A stretch of DNA of 64,000 nucleotides from Conservatibacter flavescens (GTDB lineage Bacteria; Pseudomonadota; Gammaproteobacteria; Enterobacterales; Pasteurellaceae). Made by a program: the position numbers and the translations under genes. The notes beneath the pieces were generated by a model that did no database searches, was not told the DNA's origin, and worked only from the letters and a program-made list of their open reading frames with translations. The stretch lies in assembly GCF_002795425.1 (NCBI RefSeq), contig NZ_PHHA01000003.1:124001-188000 (forward strand), read 5' to 3'. Of the stretch, positions 21,962 to 32,056 are shown piece after piece. Position 1 is the stretch's first letter; each line of letters starts with the position of its first letter.

Positions 21962-21994
21962 TACGCTATAGGCCTATAATAAAGGCGTAGCGTA
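21962..21994 (+). promoter_or_regulatory. Palindrome over a -10 box upstream of alaS
   Basis: TACGCTA-tag-GCCT (21962-21975) pairs with AGGC-g-TAGCGTA (21983-21994) around a 7-base loop. The block contains TATAAT (21975-21980) and ends 18 bp before alaS. In E. coli AlaRS represses its own gene by binding a palindrome near the transcription start; this could be the counterpart. Confidence 0.5.
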
Positions 21995-22012
21995 ATAATT
22001 CAAGGTTTATAA

Positions 22013-24643
22013 ATGAAAACGACAGCACAAATTAGACAAGCATTTCTCGATTTTTTCCATAGTAAAGGCCATCAGGTTGTTGACAGTAGTTCTTTGGTTC
22101 CTGCAAATGACCCGACCTTGTTATTTACTAATGCAGGAATGAACCAATTTAAAGATGTCTTTCTTGGAATGGATAAACGTTCTTATTCCCGTGCTACAAC
22201 GGCACAGCGTTGTGTACGTGCAGGAGGCAAGCACAATGATTTAGAAAACGTAGGGTACACTGCTCGACACCATACTTTTTTTGAGATGCTTGGGAATTTC
22301 AGCTTTGGCGATTATTTTAAGCAAGATGCGATTCATTTTGGTTGGGAGTTTTTAACATCAACACAGTGGTTAGGTTTGCCGAAAGAACGTCTTTGGGTGA
22401 CTGTGTATGAAACTGATGATGAAGCTTATCGTATTTGGCACGATGAAATCGGTATTCCTGCAGAACGTATTATTCGTATTGGTGATAATAAAGGGCCGAA
22501 AGGGAGTTATGCGTCAGATAACTTTTGGCAGATGGGGGATACGGGACCTTGCGGACCTTGTACTGAAATTTTCTATGATCATGGTGATCACATTTGGGGA
22601 GGCCCACCAGGTTCGCCAGAAGAAGATGGTGATCGTTATATTGAAATCTGGAATATTGTGTTTATGCAGTTTAATCGTCAAGCTGATGGCACAATGGAAA
22701 AATTACCAAAGCCTTCCGTTGATACCGGTATGGGATTAGAGCGTATCAGTGCGGTAATGCAGCATGTGAATTCTAATTATGAAATTGATATTTTCCAACA
22801 ACTGATTGCAAAAACAGCAGAAATTACGGGTGAAAAAGATTTAAATAATAAATCATTACGGGTGATTGCAGATCATATTCGTTCTTGTGCTTATTTAATT
22901 GCAGATGGTGTGATTCCATCGAATGAGGGACGAGGTTATGTATTGCGTCGTATTATTCGCCGCGCGGTGAGGCATGGTCATTTATTAGGTGCTAAAGAAG
23001 CGTTTTTCTATAAATTAGTACCGACTTTAATTGAGGTAATGGCAGAGGCGGGAAATGTAGTAAAAGAAAAACAAGGGAATATTGAAAAATTACTGCGTTT
23101 AGAAGAAGAACAATTTGCGCGCACACTTGAACGAGGTCTAGCCTTATTAGATGATGCCCTTGCTTCTGTTGAGAATAATACCTTATCAGGGGAAGTTGCA
23201 TTTAAACTCTATGATACTTATGGCTTCCCGCTAGATTTAACCGCAGATGTGTGTCGTGAACGTAATATACAAATTGATGAAGATGGCTTTAATCGCGAAA
23301 TGGAAGCACAGCGAGTGCGTGCCCAGTCTGCGAGCCAATTCGGAGTAGATTATAACAGTGTAATTCGTGTAGAGGGTTCAACAAAATTTGAGGGTTATAC
23401 TGAATCTGAATCTTCAGCAAAAGTGACCGCACTTTTTTATGATGGCAAGTCAGTGGAACGTATTGAAGCGGGACAAAGTGCAGTGGTGATTTTAGAAAAC
23501 ACCCCGTTTTATGCAGAATCAGGCGGTCAAATTGGTGATTCGGGATGTCTTATCACGAATGATATGCGCTTTGAAGTGAAAGATACGCAGAAATATGGTC
23601 AGGTATTTGGGCATATTGGCGAATTAAAACAAGGCACTTTGAGTGTGGGACAGTTAGTGAATGCTGAGGTGGATAGCATACGTCGTCATCATACCTCTTT
23701 GAATCACTCTGCCACTCATTTATTACACGCAGCGTTACGTCAAGTATTAGGTGAGCATGTTGCGCAAAAAGGCTCGTTAGTGTCAGACAGCGCACTGCGT
23801 TTCGACTTTACCCAGCCGGAGGCAATCAGCCGTGAACAATTAGCTGAGGTGGAGCGTATCGTGAACCAAGCTGTTCGAGCGAATTATCCTGTAGTGACTG
23901 AAATCATGGATTTAGACACGGCCAAAAGTAAAGGTGCGATGGCATTATTTGGTGAAAAATATGGTGAACAAGTTCGAGTTGTCACCATGGATGCATTTTC
24001 TATAGAATTGTGTGGCGGTATTCATGTAAAACGCACTGGGGATATTGGTTTATTTAAGATTATCTCCGAAGGTGCCGTCGCGGCAGGGATTCGCCGTGTA
24101 GAAGCGGTAACGGGCGAACAAGCAATTGTATGGTTACAAAATCAACAAGCCTTGTTACACCAAAGTGCAGAGCTGTTAAAATCCGATGTGAATTCCTTAG
24201 CGGAAAAGATTTACCAATTACAAGACAAAGCGAAGAAGACTGAAAAAGAGTTACAGCAGCTTAAAGAAAAAGCAGCGATGCAAACAGGTGCTGACTTGGC
24301 AAAAAGTGCGGTACAAATTAACGGTATTTCTGTTGTTGTTCAACAACTTGAAGGAGTTGAGGCGAAGTCTCTGCGTTCAATCGTTGATGATTTGAAAAAT
24401 CAGCTTGGTTCTGCAGTGATTGTGTTTGCTTCTCAAGTAGATGGAAAAGTGAACTTAATTGTCGGTGTGACTCATGATTTGACCAGTAAAGTGAAAGCCG
24501 GCGAATTAGTCAACCTGATGGCTCAAAAAGTAGGCGGTAAAGGTGGCGGTCGTCCTGATTTGGCGATGGCCGGTGGCTCTCAGCCTGAGCATATATCTGT
24601 AGCGTTATCTGATTGTTTAGATTGGTTACAGACACATTTATAA
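22013..24643 (+). CDS. alaS: Alanyl-tRNA synthetase
   Basis: 876 residues, full length. The class II catalytic core begins [15 protein letters not shown] and includes [15 protein letters not shown]. The central editing domain carries the zinc-site HxxxH in NHSATHLLH and the matching CGGIH further on. The C-terminal oligomerisation and C-Ala domains have a coiled coil and end with the glycine-rich [18 protein letters not shown]. csrA lies downstream, an arrangement also seen in enterics. Confidence 0.97.
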   Translation: MKTTAQIRQAFLDFFHSKGHQVVDSSSLVPANDPTLLFTNAGMNQFKDVFLGMDKRSYSRATTAQRCVRAGGKHNDLENVGYTARHHTFFEMLGNFSFGDYFKQDAIHFGWEFLTSTQWLGLPKERLWVTVYETDDEAYRIWHDEIGIPAERIIRIGDNKGPKGSYASDNFWQMGDTGPCGPCTEIFYDHGDHIWGGPPGSPEEDGDRYIEIWNIVFMQFNRQADGTMEKLPKPSVDTGMGLERISAVMQHVNSNYEIDIFQQLIAKTAEITGEKDLNNKSLRVIADHIRSCAYLIADGVIPSNEGRGYVLRRIIRRAVRHGHLLGAKEAFFYKLVPTLIEVMAEAGNVVKEKQGNIEKLLRLEEEQFARTLERGLALLDDALASVENNTLSGEVAFKLYDTYGFPLDLTADVCRERNIQIDEDGFNREMEAQRVRAQSASQFGVDYNSVIRVEGSTKFEGYTESESSAKVTALFYDGKSVERIEAGQSAVVILENTPFYAESGGQIGDSGCLITNDMRFEVKDTQKYGQVFGHIGELKQGTLSVGQLVNAEVDSIRRHHTSLNHSATHLLHAALRQVLGEHVAQKGSLVSDSALRFDFTQPEAISREQLAEVERIVNQAVRANYPVVTEIMDLDTAKSKGAMALFGEKYGEQVRVVTMDAFSIELCGGIHVKRTGDIGLFKIISEGAVAAGIRRVEAVTGEQAIVWLQNQQALLHQSAELLKSDVNSLAEKIYQLQDKAKKTEKELQQLKEKAAMQTGADLAKSAVQINGISVVVQQLEGVEAKSLRSIVDDLKNQLGSAVIVFASQVDGKVNLIVGVTHDLTSKVKAGELVNLMAQKVGGKGGGRPDLAMAGGSQPEHISVALSDCLDWLQTHL

Positions 24644-24831
24644 TTGTTGTTCAGTCTAGAATTGAGGATTCTATATTCTAGTATGAATTATTTGTGTGGT
24701 AGGGTGCAGGGAATGTTTATATCATAATGTGATATGACATTAGTGTAAATTATCATTTTATTAACATAGAGGGATTTTGATTAAATAATAAGGATATTAT
24801 CGGCATAAAACTAAAAAAATGGGGAGTTTAT

Positions 24832-25023
24832 ATGCTAATATTAACTCGTAAAGTTGGTGAAAGCTTGCTCATTGGCGACGATATCTCAATCACGATTTTA
24901 AATATGCGTGGCAATCAAGTTAAAGTTGGTGTGAATGCACCTAAAGATGTTTCAGTTCATCGCGAAGAGATTTATCAACGTATTAAAGATTCTTGTGATG
25001 GTGAACTTGAAGATCAGAAATAA
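24832..25023 (+). CDS. csrA: Carbon storage regulator CsrA
   Basis: 63 residues, dimeric RNA-binding protein that blocks or stabilises mRNAs at GGA sites. The sequence [20 protein letters not shown] and the [11 protein letters not shown] tail are the canonical family text, including the RNA-contacting residues near both ends. A GGGGAG ribosome site precedes the start. It lies 188 bp after alaS, and a phosphomannomutase gene follows after 32 bp. Confidence 0.97.
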   Translation: MLILTRKVGESLLIGDDISITILNMRGNQVKVGVNAPKDVSVHREEIYQRIKDSCDGELEDQK

Positions 25024-25055
25024 TTTGGATAAATAAATCAAAATGGAGAAGGGTT

Positions 25056-26420
25056 ATGGAAAAGTTTACGTGCTTTAAGGCTTATGATATCCGTGGGCAA
25101 TTAGGAACAGAACTAAATGCTGATATTGTTTATCGAATTGGTCGAGCATTTGGTCAATTTTTAAAGCCCAAAACAATCGTGGTAGGTGGTGATGTTCGTC
25201 TAACGAGCAAAGAACTGAAAAGCGCGGTAACTAATGGCCTGTTGGATTCTGGGGTTGATGTCATTGATCTTGGAGAAGTTGGTACAGAAGAAGTTTATTT
25301 TGCCACTTCATTTCTGAAAACCGATGGTGGTATTGAAGTCACCGCTAGCCATAACCCAATGGATTATAATGGATTGAAACTCGTGCGAGAAGGTTCTCGC
25401 CCAATTAGTGCAGATACAGGCTTAGCAGATATCCAGCGTTTAGCGGAAGAGAATAATTTTCCTCCGGTGACTCAGCGCGGTACGTATAAGCAATTATCTG
25501 TTGTTGGCGATTATGTCGAGCATTTATTGTCTTATGTTAGCTTTGAGCATTTGAAGCCATTAAAATTAGTGATTAATTCAGGTAATGGTGCGGCTGGTCA
25601 TGTGATTGATGCCATTGAAGCACAATTTAAAGCCCATCGTGTACCAGTAGAAATCATTAAAGTACACAATAATCCAGATGGTACATTCCCACATGGAATT
25701 CCTAACCCAATTTTACATGAAAACCGTCAAGATACCATTGATGCTGTGTTAGCACATAAAGCAGATATGGGGATTGCGTTTGATGGTGATTTTGACCGTT
25801 GTTTCTTATTTGATGAAAACGGTAATTTTATCGAAGGTTATTATATCGTCGGATTATTAGCTCAAGCCTTTTTACAAAAAAATAAAGGTGCGAAAATTAT
25901 CTACGATCCTCGCCTTATCTGGAACACTATTCAATTAGTGGAGGAAAATGGTGGAGAAGCGATCATGTCTAAATCAGGGCATTCTTTCATCAAAGAGAAA
26001 ATGCGTGCGGTTGATGCTGTATATGGTGGCGAAATGAGTGCTCATCACTATTTCCGAGATTTCTTCTACTGTGATAGTGGAATGATTCCTTGGTTATTAG
26101 TGATGGAATTAGTATGTACGTCAGGTAAAACATTAGGACAACTGGTCGGGAATAGTGTTGATACTTATCCTTCACCAGGGGAGATCAACAGTAAACTTGC
26201 GGATGCCAAAGCGTCTATTGCTCGAGTGCGTGCAGCTTATGAAGCGGAAGCGGTTAGTGTTGATGAAACTGATGGCATCAGTATTGAATATCCGACATGG
26301 CGTTTTAATTTACGCAGTTCTAATACCGAACCGGTGGTTCGTTTGAATTTAGAAACGCGTGGAGATAAGCAATTAATGGCTGAAAAAACGGAAGAGATTT
26401 TAGCTTTATTGCGTCAATAA
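25056..26420 (+). CDS. manB: Phosphomannomutase (ManB/CpsG type)
   Basis: 454 residues. It interconverts mannose-6- and mannose-1-phosphate (alpha-D-phosphohexomutase family) for GDP-sugar synthesis. The phosphoserine loop is [16 protein letters not shown], the metal loop is [10 protein letters not shown], the sugar loop is [13 protein letters not shown] and the phosphate loop is [12 protein letters not shown]. It may be co-transcribed with csrA. No mannose-1-phosphate guanylyltransferase lies beside it; galU follows, so the products probably go to surface glycans. Confidence 0.9.
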   Translation: MEKFTCFKAYDIRGQLGTELNADIVYRIGRAFGQFLKPKTIVVGGDVRLTSKELKSAVTNGLLDSGVDVIDLGEVGTEEVYFATSFLKTDGGIEVTASHNPMDYNGLKLVREGSRPISADTGLADIQRLAEENNFPPVTQRGTYKQLSVVGDYVEHLLSYVSFEHLKPLKLVINSGNGAAGHVIDAIEAQFKAHRVPVEIIKVHNNPDGTFPHGIPNPILHENRQDTIDAVLAHKADMGIAFDGDFDRCFLFDENGNFIEGYYIVGLLAQAFLQKNKGAKIIYDPRLIWNTIQLVEENGGEAIMSKSGHSFIKEKMRAVDAVYGGEMSAHHYFRDFFYCDSGMIPWLLVMELVCTSGKTLGQLVGNSVDTYPSPGEINSKLADAKASIARVRAAYEAEAVSVDETDGISIEYPTWRFNLRSSNTEPVVRLNLETRGDKQLMAEKTEEILALLRQ

Positions 26421-26445
26421 TACTTAAGATCATAGGTAAAAATAG

Positions 26446-26486
26446 ACCGCACTTTGGAAGAGCAATATTCTAAGTGCGGTTTATTT
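26446..26486 (+). terminator. Uptake-sequence dyad between manB and galU
   Basis: ACCGCACTT (26446) and AAGTGCGGT (26472) form a 9-bp stem with a 17-base loop, followed by TTATTTC. The tail is weak, so read-through is possible. Confidence 0.6.
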
Positions 26487-26518
26487 CTAGAAAATTTTTT
26501 AAACAAAAAGGATAAATG

Positions 26519-27406
26519 ATGAAAGCGATTATTCCTGTAGCCGGTTTAGGCACCCGTATGTTACCAGCGACTAAAGCGATTCCAAAAGAAATGTTAACAA
26601 TCGCGGACAAACCGTTAATTCAATATATTGTCAATGAATGTGTGGCAGCGGGGATTAAAGAAATTGTGCTTGTCACTCATTCTTCTAAAAATGCGATTGA
26701 AAACCATTTTGACACGTCTTTTGAGTTGGAAACGATGTTAGAAAAAAGGGTAAAACGCCAGCTTTTAGATGAAGTTCGTTCAATTTGTCCTCCTGATGTC
26801 ACTATTATGCATGTACGACAAGGTAATGCAAAAGGATTAGGACATGCTGTGTTGTGTGGTCGTCCGCTCGTTGGAAATGAGCCTTTTGTTGTCGTATTGC
26901 CTGATGTGCTACTTGCGCATTTTACAGCAGATCAGAAACATGAAAACTTATCTGCTATGATCAAGCGTTTCCAAGAAACGCAAACAAGCCAAATTATGGT
27001 TGCTCCGGTAGCAAAAGAAGATGTGAGTAGCTATGGTATTGCAGATTGTGCGGATGTGGAATTATTAGGCGGACAAAGTGCTAAAATTCAATCTATCGTT
27101 GAAAAACCGAGCATTGAAAAAGCTCCGTCAAACTTGGCTGTTGTTGGACGTTATGTATTTTCTGCAACGATTTGGGAATTGCTTGCGAAAACCCCGGTTG
27201 GCGTTGGTGATGAAATTCAATTAACTGATGCTATTGACATGCTAATTGAAAAAGAAGCTGTTGAAGCCTTTCATATGACTGGTGAAAGCTTTGATTGTGG
27301 GGATAAGCTAGGCTATATGCAGGCGTTTGTGGAATATAGTTTGGAACATGAGAAATTAGGTGAAGAATTTAAAACTTATCTTAAACGTTTAGTAAAAACA
27401 TTGTAG
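26519..27406 (+). CDS. galU: UTP-glucose-1-phosphate uridylyltransferase
   Basis: 295 residues from the second of two adjacent ATGs, which has the better 6-base spacing to AAGGA. GalU makes UDP-glucose for glycans. The N-terminal nucleotide-binding loop [20 protein letters not shown] and the catalytic [20 protein letters not shown] are intact, as is [12 protein letters not shown]. It follows a phosphomannomutase gene and ends at a strong terminator. Confidence 0.96.
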   Translation: MKAIIPVAGLGTRMLPATKAIPKEMLTIADKPLIQYIVNECVAAGIKEIVLVTHSSKNAIENHFDTSFELETMLEKRVKRQLLDEVRSICPPDVTIMHVRQGNAKGLGHAVLCGRPLVGNEPFVVVLPDVLLAHFTADQKHENLSAMIKRFQETQTSQIMVAPVAKEDVSSYGIADCADVELLGGQSAKIQSIVEKPSIEKAPSNLAVVGRYVFSATIWELLAKTPVGVGDEIQLTDAIDMLIEKEAVEAFHMTGESFDCGDKLGYMQAFVEYSLEHEKLGEEFKTYLKRLVKTL

Positions 27407-27433
27407 TATTCGATAAGGCTTGTCATATAAATT

Positions 27434-27467
27434 AAAAACCTAGCGTTCGGTGAATGCTAGGTTTTTT
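27434..27467. terminator. Strong terminator between galU and ridA
   Basis: AAAAACCTAGC and GCTAGGTTTTTT form an 11-bp stem with a T run on the plus strand and an A run that gives T on the minus strand, so it can serve both convergent genes. Confidence 0.85.
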
Positions 27468-27484
27468 AGTGAGGTAAATGAGGC

Positions 27485-27871
27485 TTATTTTACTGCAATT
27501 GCTTCGATTTCAATGCCCACATCTTTTGGTAAACGAGCCACTTCTACGCAAGAGCGTGCCGGAAAATGTGGGTGATTATTTTCTTGAAAGAAACGCTCAT
27601 ATTCTGCATTGACGGTAGCAAAATCATTTAAATCTTTCACAAAAACGGTTGTTTTGACAATATTCGCAACACTTAAACCTGCTTGTTCGATAATCGCTTT
27701 GACGTTTTCTAGTGATTGACGAGCTTGAGCGGTAATATCCTGCGGTATTTCACCTGTCGCTGGATTGACTGGAATTTGACCGGAAGTCAGTACTAAATTG
27801 CCTAAATCCACTGCTTGCACATAAGGGCCGATTGCTGCGGGCGCTTTTTCTGTATTGATAATTTTTGTCAT
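27485..27871 (-). CDS. ridA: 2-iminobutanoate/2-iminopropanoate deaminase RidA
   Basis: 128 residues, YjgF/YER057c/UK114 family trimer that hydrolyses reactive enamine/imine products of PLP enzymes. Family text: TEKAPAAIGPYVQAVD, LVLTSGQIPVNPATGE and the arginine-containing FPARSCVEVARLPKD near the C-terminus. A strong AAAGGAG site precedes the start. Confidence 0.94.
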   Translation of the reverse strand: MTKIINTEKAPAAIGPYVQAVDLGNLVLTSGQIPVNPATGEIPQDITAQARQSLENVKAIIEQAGLSVANIVKTTVFVKDLNDFATVNAEYERFFQENNHPHFPARSCVEVARLPKDVGIEIEAIAVK

Positions 27872-27992
27872 AGTTTTCTCCTTTATTTTAAAAGGTATAT
27901 TTTATACTTGATTATAGCGTAAATCAAAATTGACAGCAGAATAGCTAAAAAATCAGTATACTGTATCAAAAGTAAATAGAAACAGAGGTAAT

Positions 27993-28436
27993 ATGATTTG
28001 GTATAAAGGGCTTTTTTCCTTTAAAGGTCGATTAAATCGACAAGGATTTTGGATTGGCATAGTTAGCGTATTGCTATGGCTATTTTTTTTCGCCAATGTG
28101 TTTCCTATACAACAGAATATTGAACAATCACAGATTATTTTGTTATTGTCGGTGTTGGGTTTGGCTGTGTGGGTCTGTTTAGCGGTAGTGATTAAGCGCT
28201 TACATGATAGAGGGCGTTCAGGCTGGGGAGCGTTCATGTTAATTTTACCTATTTTATGCTACATTAGTTCACCACAAGATGATAGCTTTTTGGCATGGGC
28301 ATTGAGCCGCCTGTTACCTCTATTTATTATCACATTATTATTACTTGATTTAGGCATATTTAAAGGACAGACTCAGGCAAACGTATATGGTGAGAAAGGG
28401 GTGTCTATTTCATTCAATAACAAGGATTTAACGTGA
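27993..28436 (+). CDS. DUF805 membrane protein
   Basis: 147 residues with three to four membrane segments. The start [20 protein letters not shown] and the mid-protein [16 protein letters not shown] are the two hallmark blocks of the DUF805 (YhaH-like) family. Function unknown. Its stop overlaps the GTG start of engB by 4 bp, so the two are coupled. Confidence 0.85.
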   Translation: MIWYKGLFSFKGRLNRQGFWIGIVSVLLWLFFFANVFPIQQNIEQSQIILLLSVLGLAVWVCLAVVIKRLHDRGRSGWGAFMLILPILCYISSPQDDSFLAWALSRLLPLFIITLLLLDLGIFKGQTQANVYGEKGVSISFNNKDLT

Positions 28437-29047
28437 CAGAAATAAAACTTAATTATCATAAAACTCATTTTTTAATTAGTGCTCCGGATATTCGCCATCT
28501 ACCTGAAGATACGGGCATTGAGATTGCGTTTGCGGGGCGTTCAAATGCAGGAAAATCAACGGCATTAAATGCTTTAACCAATCAAAAGAATTTAGCACGT
28601 ACCTCAAAAACGCCAGGACGTACGCAATTAATTAACTTATTTGAAGTGGAACCCCAATGTAAACTAGTGGATTTACCAGGTTATGGTTATGCTGCAGTAC
28701 CGGAACAAATGAAATTAAAGTGGCAACAATCTTTAGGGGAATATTTGCAAAAACGCGAATGTTTAGGAGGGGTAGTCATTTTAATGGATATCCGTCATCC
28801 ACTAAAAGATTTAGATCAACAGATGATTGAATGGGCAGTGTCGGCGTCTTTGCCTGTGTTACTGTTACTGACAAAAGCCGATAAACTAAGCCAAAGTGAG
28901 CGTAATAAGCAATTGAAAATGGTGCGAGAGGCGATTTTACCTTTTCAAGGTGATGTACAAGTAGAAGCTTATTCTGCGTTAAAACGTATTGGACTTGATA
29001 AGTTGGCCAGTAAACTGGATGCGTGGTTTAGTCCTAATTTTACTTAG
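28433..29047 (+). CDS. engB: Ribosome biogenesis GTP-binding protein EngB (YihA/YsxC)
   Basis: 204 residues from a GTG that overlaps the upstream stop. It is an essential GTPase for large-subunit assembly in many bacteria. GTPase motifs are in order: G1 [14 protein letters not shown], switch region [14 protein letters not shown]3 [12 protein letters not shown]4 LTKADK and G5 SALKR. The stop codon falls at the edge of the duplicated spacer described below. Confidence 0.95.
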   Translation: MTEIKLNYHKTHFLISAPDIRHLPEDTGIEIAFAGRSNAGKSTALNALTNQKNLARTSKTPGRTQLINLFEVEPQCKLVDLPGYGYAAVPEQMKLKWQQSLGEYLQKRECLGGVVILMDIRHPLKDLDQQMIEWAVSASLPVLLLLTKADKLSQSERNKQLKMVREAILPFQGDVQVEAYSALKRIGLDKLASKLDAWFSPNFT

Positions 29048-29165
29048 AAAAATATCATTTTTGCGATCTTTGTTCCAAAAAGTGCGGTTAAAATAAAAAT
29101 AAAATTTATTTGACCGCACTTTGTTTTTATCTTTTCTTAAAATGTTATTTTTAGGAGAAGTTATG
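29045..29165 (+). repeat. Direct repeat copy A: engB downstream spacer
   Basis: Runs from the engB stop to the start codon of the next small gene. It contains an uptake-sequence dyad (AAGTGCGGTTAAA with TTGACCGCACTT). 60 bp (29071-29130) are identical to copy B; flanks up to the ribosome site also align with few changes. Confidence 0.9.
29078..29126 (+). terminator. Uptake-sequence dyad terminator, engB side
   Basis: AAAAAGTGCGGT and ACCGCACTTTG form a stem with an A/T-rich loop, followed by TTTTTATCTTTTC. Confidence 0.7.
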
Positions 29166-29402
29166 TTTAATATTTTAAGAAGACCGTTTGAAAAAAGCAC
29201 ATTTGAAGCATGGGCAAAAATATTTGATGATATAGCAAAAGTTGCGTTTCTAGGGATACCTGTTATTATTTATGGAGAATATCCCGTTGAATTTAAATTA
29301 TTTAACATAGTTATACTAATAGTCGGTATTTATATTTTTATTCTTGGAGGGCGAGTTTGTCGCCGAACGCTTGAATTAAATGCCCATAAAAGGGAGGAAT
29401 AA
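29163..29402 (+). CDS. Small membrane protein, unknown function
   Basis: 79 residues from the ATG at 29163, preceded by AGGAG at 5-base spacing; an upstream ATG at 29121 would start inside the repeat. Hydrophobic segments lie at about 22-37 and 42-60, the second reading FNIVILIVGIYIFILGG. A basic tail ends CRRTLELNAHKREE. I recognise no family. A second, tiny gene follows after 1 bp. Both lie between two copies of a duplicated spacer, so the pair looks like an insert between engB and comM. Confidence 0.6.
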   Translation: MFNILRRPFEKSTFEAWAKIFDDIAKVAFLGIPVIIYGEYPVEFKLFNIVILIVGIYIFILGGRVCRRTLELNAHKREE

Positions 29403-29403
29403 T

Positions 29404-29502
29404 ATGGAATTGACAATAGGACTTCTTATTGCTGTTGTATTGGGTGGTTTTTTTGTTTATAAGTTGAATCAGGTACTTAACGAAGCGAATAAAACGAAGT
29501 AA
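29404..29502 (+). CDS. Predicted single-pass membrane microprotein (32 aa)
   Basis: A 32-residue frame with start ATG and stop TAA, preceded by a very strong GGAGG at 6-base spacing, which is the main reason to call it a gene. It is MELTIGLLIAVVLGGFFVYK followed by a short polar tail (LNQVLNEANKTK), a typical one-helix membrane peptide. It starts 1 bp after the stop of the 79-residue gene and is followed by an intrinsic terminator, so the pair forms a compact two-gene operon. Function unknown; holin-like or toxin-like roles are speculation. Confidence 0.6.
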   Translation: MELTIGLLIAVVLGGFFVYKLNQVLNEANKTK

Positions 29503-29529
29503 TGTATTCTTAATGGGCTAAAGAAAAAG

Positions 29530-29555
29530 ATACACTTTTGAAGTGTATTTTTTTT
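29530..29555 (+). terminator. Intrinsic terminator after the microprotein gene
   Basis: ATACACTT-TTG-AAGTGTAT gives an 8-bp stem with a 3-base loop, followed by eight T. It is separate from the repeated spacer that follows. Confidence 0.8.
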
Positions 29556-29565
29556 AAGTATTGAA

Positions 29566-29688
29566 TAGAAAAAATATTATTTTTGCGATCTCTGTTCCAA
29601 AAAGTGCGGTTAAAATAAAAATAAAATTTATTTGACCGCACTTTGTTTTTATTCTGTTCTCTAAAAATATTTTTTGGAGAAACATATG
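29566..29688 (+). repeat. Direct repeat copy B: comM upstream spacer
   Basis: Second copy of the spacer at 29045-29165; 29593-29652 is identical to 29071-29130. It ends at the comM start codon and includes a second uptake-sequence dyad. Confidence 0.9.
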
Positions 29689-31218
29689 TCTCTAGCGATT
29701 GTTTATAGTCGAGCATCTATGGGAGTACAGGCCCCTTTAGTTACCATTGAAGTCCATATGAGTAATGGAAACCCTGGTTTTACCTTAGTGGGGCTGCCAG
29801 AAACGACCGTCAAAGAAGCGCGTGATCGCGTACGCAGTGCATTGATCAATGCGCAATTTCGTTATCCTCCTAAGAAAATTACAGTGAACCTTGCTCCGGC
29901 AGATTTGCCTAAAGAGGGCGCGCGTTTTGATTTGCCTATTGCGATTGGAATTTTGGTTGCTTCGGGTCAAATAGATGGTGATAAATTACGGCAGTTTGAA
30001 TTTTTAGGTGAGCTGGCACTAACAGGACAGTTGCGAGGGGTTCAAGGAGTGATTCCTGCGATTTTGGCTGCACAGAAATCGAAGCGGCAACTGATCATTG
30101 CCAAACAAAATGCTCGAGAAGCGGCCTTAGTGTCGGATAATGAAACCTATGTGGCACAATCTTTATTACAAGTGGTGCAATGTTTGAATAATCAAGAAAA
30201 TTTACCGACAGCACAACAATTTAAGCAAAGTGCGGTAGATTTTAATCCGGAATTTTCACAAGATTTAACAGATATCATTGGGCAACAACATGCTAAGCGA
30301 GCCTTAACGATTGCCGCAGCTGGGCAGCACAATTTATTATTTCTTGGCCCACCTGGAACGGGGAAAACCATGCTCGCGAGCCGATTAACGACCTTATTGC
30401 CGGAAATGACCGATCAAGAAGCCATTGAGAGCGCAGCTGTAACCAGTTTAGTTCAAAATGAGCTGAACTTTTTCAATTGGAAACAGCGCCCTTTTCGTGC
30501 GCCACACCATAGTGCTTCCATGGCGGCATTAGTGGGTGGGGGATCGATTCCCCGTCCCGGTGAAATTAGCTTAGCTCATAATGGTGTGTTATTTTTGGAC
30601 GAGTTGCCAGAGTTTGAGCGTAAGGTTTTAGATGCTCTCCGACAGCCATTAGAATCAGGCGAAATTATTATTTCTCGTGCAAATGCAAAGGTGCAATTTC
30701 CGGCGCGTTTCCAATTAGTTGCAGCCATGAACCCAAGCCCAACAGGGCATTATCAAGGCTCACATAACCGCACATCTCCTCAGCAAGTCATGCGTTATTT
30801 AAATCGTTTGTCTGGCCCATTTCTTGATCGTTTTGATTTATCTATTGAGGTTCCCTTGTTACCACAGGGCACACTACAAAATACCCATGATCGAGGCGAA
30901 ACGAGTGAGCAGGTGCGCGCAAAGGTATTAAAAATTCGTGATATTCAGTTAGCGCGTAGAGGAAAAGTGAATGCTCACTTAAGTAGTAAAGAAATTGAGG
31001 TAGATTGTCGGTTAAATCAACAAGATGCGCTATTTTTGGAAAGTGCTTTAAATAAATTAGGGCTATCTGTGCGTGCATATCACCGTATTTTAAAGGTAGC
31101 ACGCACCATAGCAGATCTGAGTGAAGAAAAAGATATTTCTCGACCGCACTTAGCGGAAGCGTTAGGTTATCGGGCTATGGATCGGTTATTACAAAAATTA
31201 AGCGGTGAATTAGGCTAG
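29686..31218 (+). CDS. comM: Competence protein ComM, Mg-chelatase-like AAA+ ATPase
   Basis: 510 residues from the ATG at 29686 behind TGGAGA; four extra upstream codons are not needed. ComM is a branch-migration helicase that extends recombination during natural transformation, which fits the many uptake words here. An N-terminal domain (SLAIVYSRASMGVQAPLVTI) precedes the AAA+ core with Walker A GPPGTGKTMLASRL and Walker B VLFLDELPEF. A helical C-terminal domain follows, with SVRAYHRILKVARTIADL. It overlaps the convergent ulaR stop by 9 bp. Confidence 0.95.
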   Translation: MSLAIVYSRASMGVQAPLVTIEVHMSNGNPGFTLVGLPETTVKEARDRVRSALINAQFRYPPKKITVNLAPADLPKEGARFDLPIAIGILVASGQIDGDKLRQFEFLGELALTGQLRGVQGVIPAILAAQKSKRQLIIAKQNAREAALVSDNETYVAQSLLQVVQCLNNQENLPTAQQFKQSAVDFNPEFSQDLTDIIGQQHAKRALTIAAAGQHNLLFLGPPGTGKTMLASRLTTLLPEMTDQEAIESAAVTSLVQNELNFFNWKQRPFRAPHHSASMAALVGGGSIPRPGEISLAHNGVLFLDELPEFERKVLDALRQPLESGEIIISRANAKVQFPARFQLVAAMNPSPTGHYQGSHNRTSPQQVMRYLNRLSGPFLDRFDLSIEVPLLPQGTLQNTHDRGETSEQVRAKVLKIRDIQLARRGKVNAHLSSKEIEVDCRLNQQDALFLESALNKLGLSVRAYHRILKVARTIADLSEEKDISRPHLAEALGYRAMDRLLQKLSGELG

Positions 31219-31956
31219 GATAATTTTAATCCCCTTATGTCGTAATTGCTCAATAATAACGGGATCGGCTTCTTTGCCAGTAATTAATATATCAATTTGT
31301 TGTAGTGCTTTAAATAGCATACCGACTTGCTTGCCTAATTTAGAGCTATCGAGTAAGACAACATATTTACCCGCATGGGAAGACATTTGTTGCTCTGAAT
31401 GGGCAATAATCATATCGGTTTTATATAGTCCTTGCTCGGTAAACCCTTTGCCACTGGTAAACATAATGTTGGTGGCATAGCTTGGCTCATGTTGATGGTG
31501 CAAAGAAAGCGTGATTTGTTTATCTTTGTTATATTGCCCGCCAATAATCACCAAATCTTCATGATGGTGTTCGATAAGATAATTTGCCAACGGGAGATAA
31601 TTGGTAATAATTTGTAATTTTCGACCGCACAATTTTGAGCCTAGCATTTGCATGGTTGAGCCACAGGTTAAAACGACACTGTCGCCTTCTTTACAAAGTT
31701 GGGTTGCGGCATTGGCGATTCGTTGTTTTTCATCACTATTATTAATTTTATGAGAAATACTCAGCTCAGGACTTGCATTGAGCTTTTCTGCTCCGTTGCG
31801 CACTTTTACCAATCGGCCTTGTTGGTGTAGTTTAGTAATATCACGGCGCGCAGTGGCAGGTGACACTCCTAATATTTGGATGATTTCTGAGGTGGAAAGG
31901 AGTTGTTTTTCATCTAATAAATTCAGTAATTGTCGATGACGATAATTTTCGTTCAT
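31210..31956 (-). CDS. ulaR: Ascorbate utilisation repressor UlaR (DeoR family)
   Basis: 248 residues from the ATG at 31956; a TTG four codons earlier is a weaker choice. The DeoR helix-turn-helix is STSEIIQILGVSPATARRDI. The sensor domain matches E. coli UlaR closely in QIITNYLPLANYLIEHHHED, IIGGQYNKDKQITLS and FTSGKGFTEQGLYKTDMI. In E. coli it represses ula genes and is relieved by L-ascorbate-6-phosphate. It is downstream of ulaG on the same strand, with a hairpin between. Confidence 0.9.
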   Translation of the reverse strand: MNENYRHRQLLNLLDEKQLLSTSEIIQILGVSPATARRDITKLHQQGRLVKVRNGAEKLNASPELSISHKINNSDEKQRIANAATQLCKEGDSVVLTCGSTMQMLGSKLCGRKLQIITNYLPLANYLIEHHHEDLVIIGGQYNKDKQITLSLHHQHEPSYATNIMFTSGKGFTEQGLYKTDMIIAHSEQQMSSHAGKYVVLLDSSKLGKQVGMLFKALQQIDILITGKEADPVIIEQLRHKGIKIILA

Positions 31957-32017
31957 GATACGTCTCAATAAATCTTTGATAATTATCTCTCATTAAAACA
32001 AATCATCATTAACAAGT

Positions 32018-32045
32018 AAAGCCACCAAGTTATTTAGGTGGCTTT
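32018..32045 (-). terminator. Terminator after ulaG
   Basis: AAAGCCACC and GGTGGCTTT form a 9-bp stem with a 10-base loop between ulaG and ulaR; the minus-strand T run is short (TTTAC). Confidence 0.6.
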
Positions 32046-32056
32046 CATTTGAAAAG

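Noticed and set aside
22407-22739. 110-residue frame inside alaS, and many similar frames inside other genes
   Set aside because: They overlap well-supported genes in another frame, have no ribosome sites and no family features.
24656-24735. Inverted repeats CTAGAAT/ATTCTAG and ATATCA/TGATAT between alaS and csrA as an RNA gene
   Set aside because: Stems are short, lack a T run and resemble no small RNA I know.
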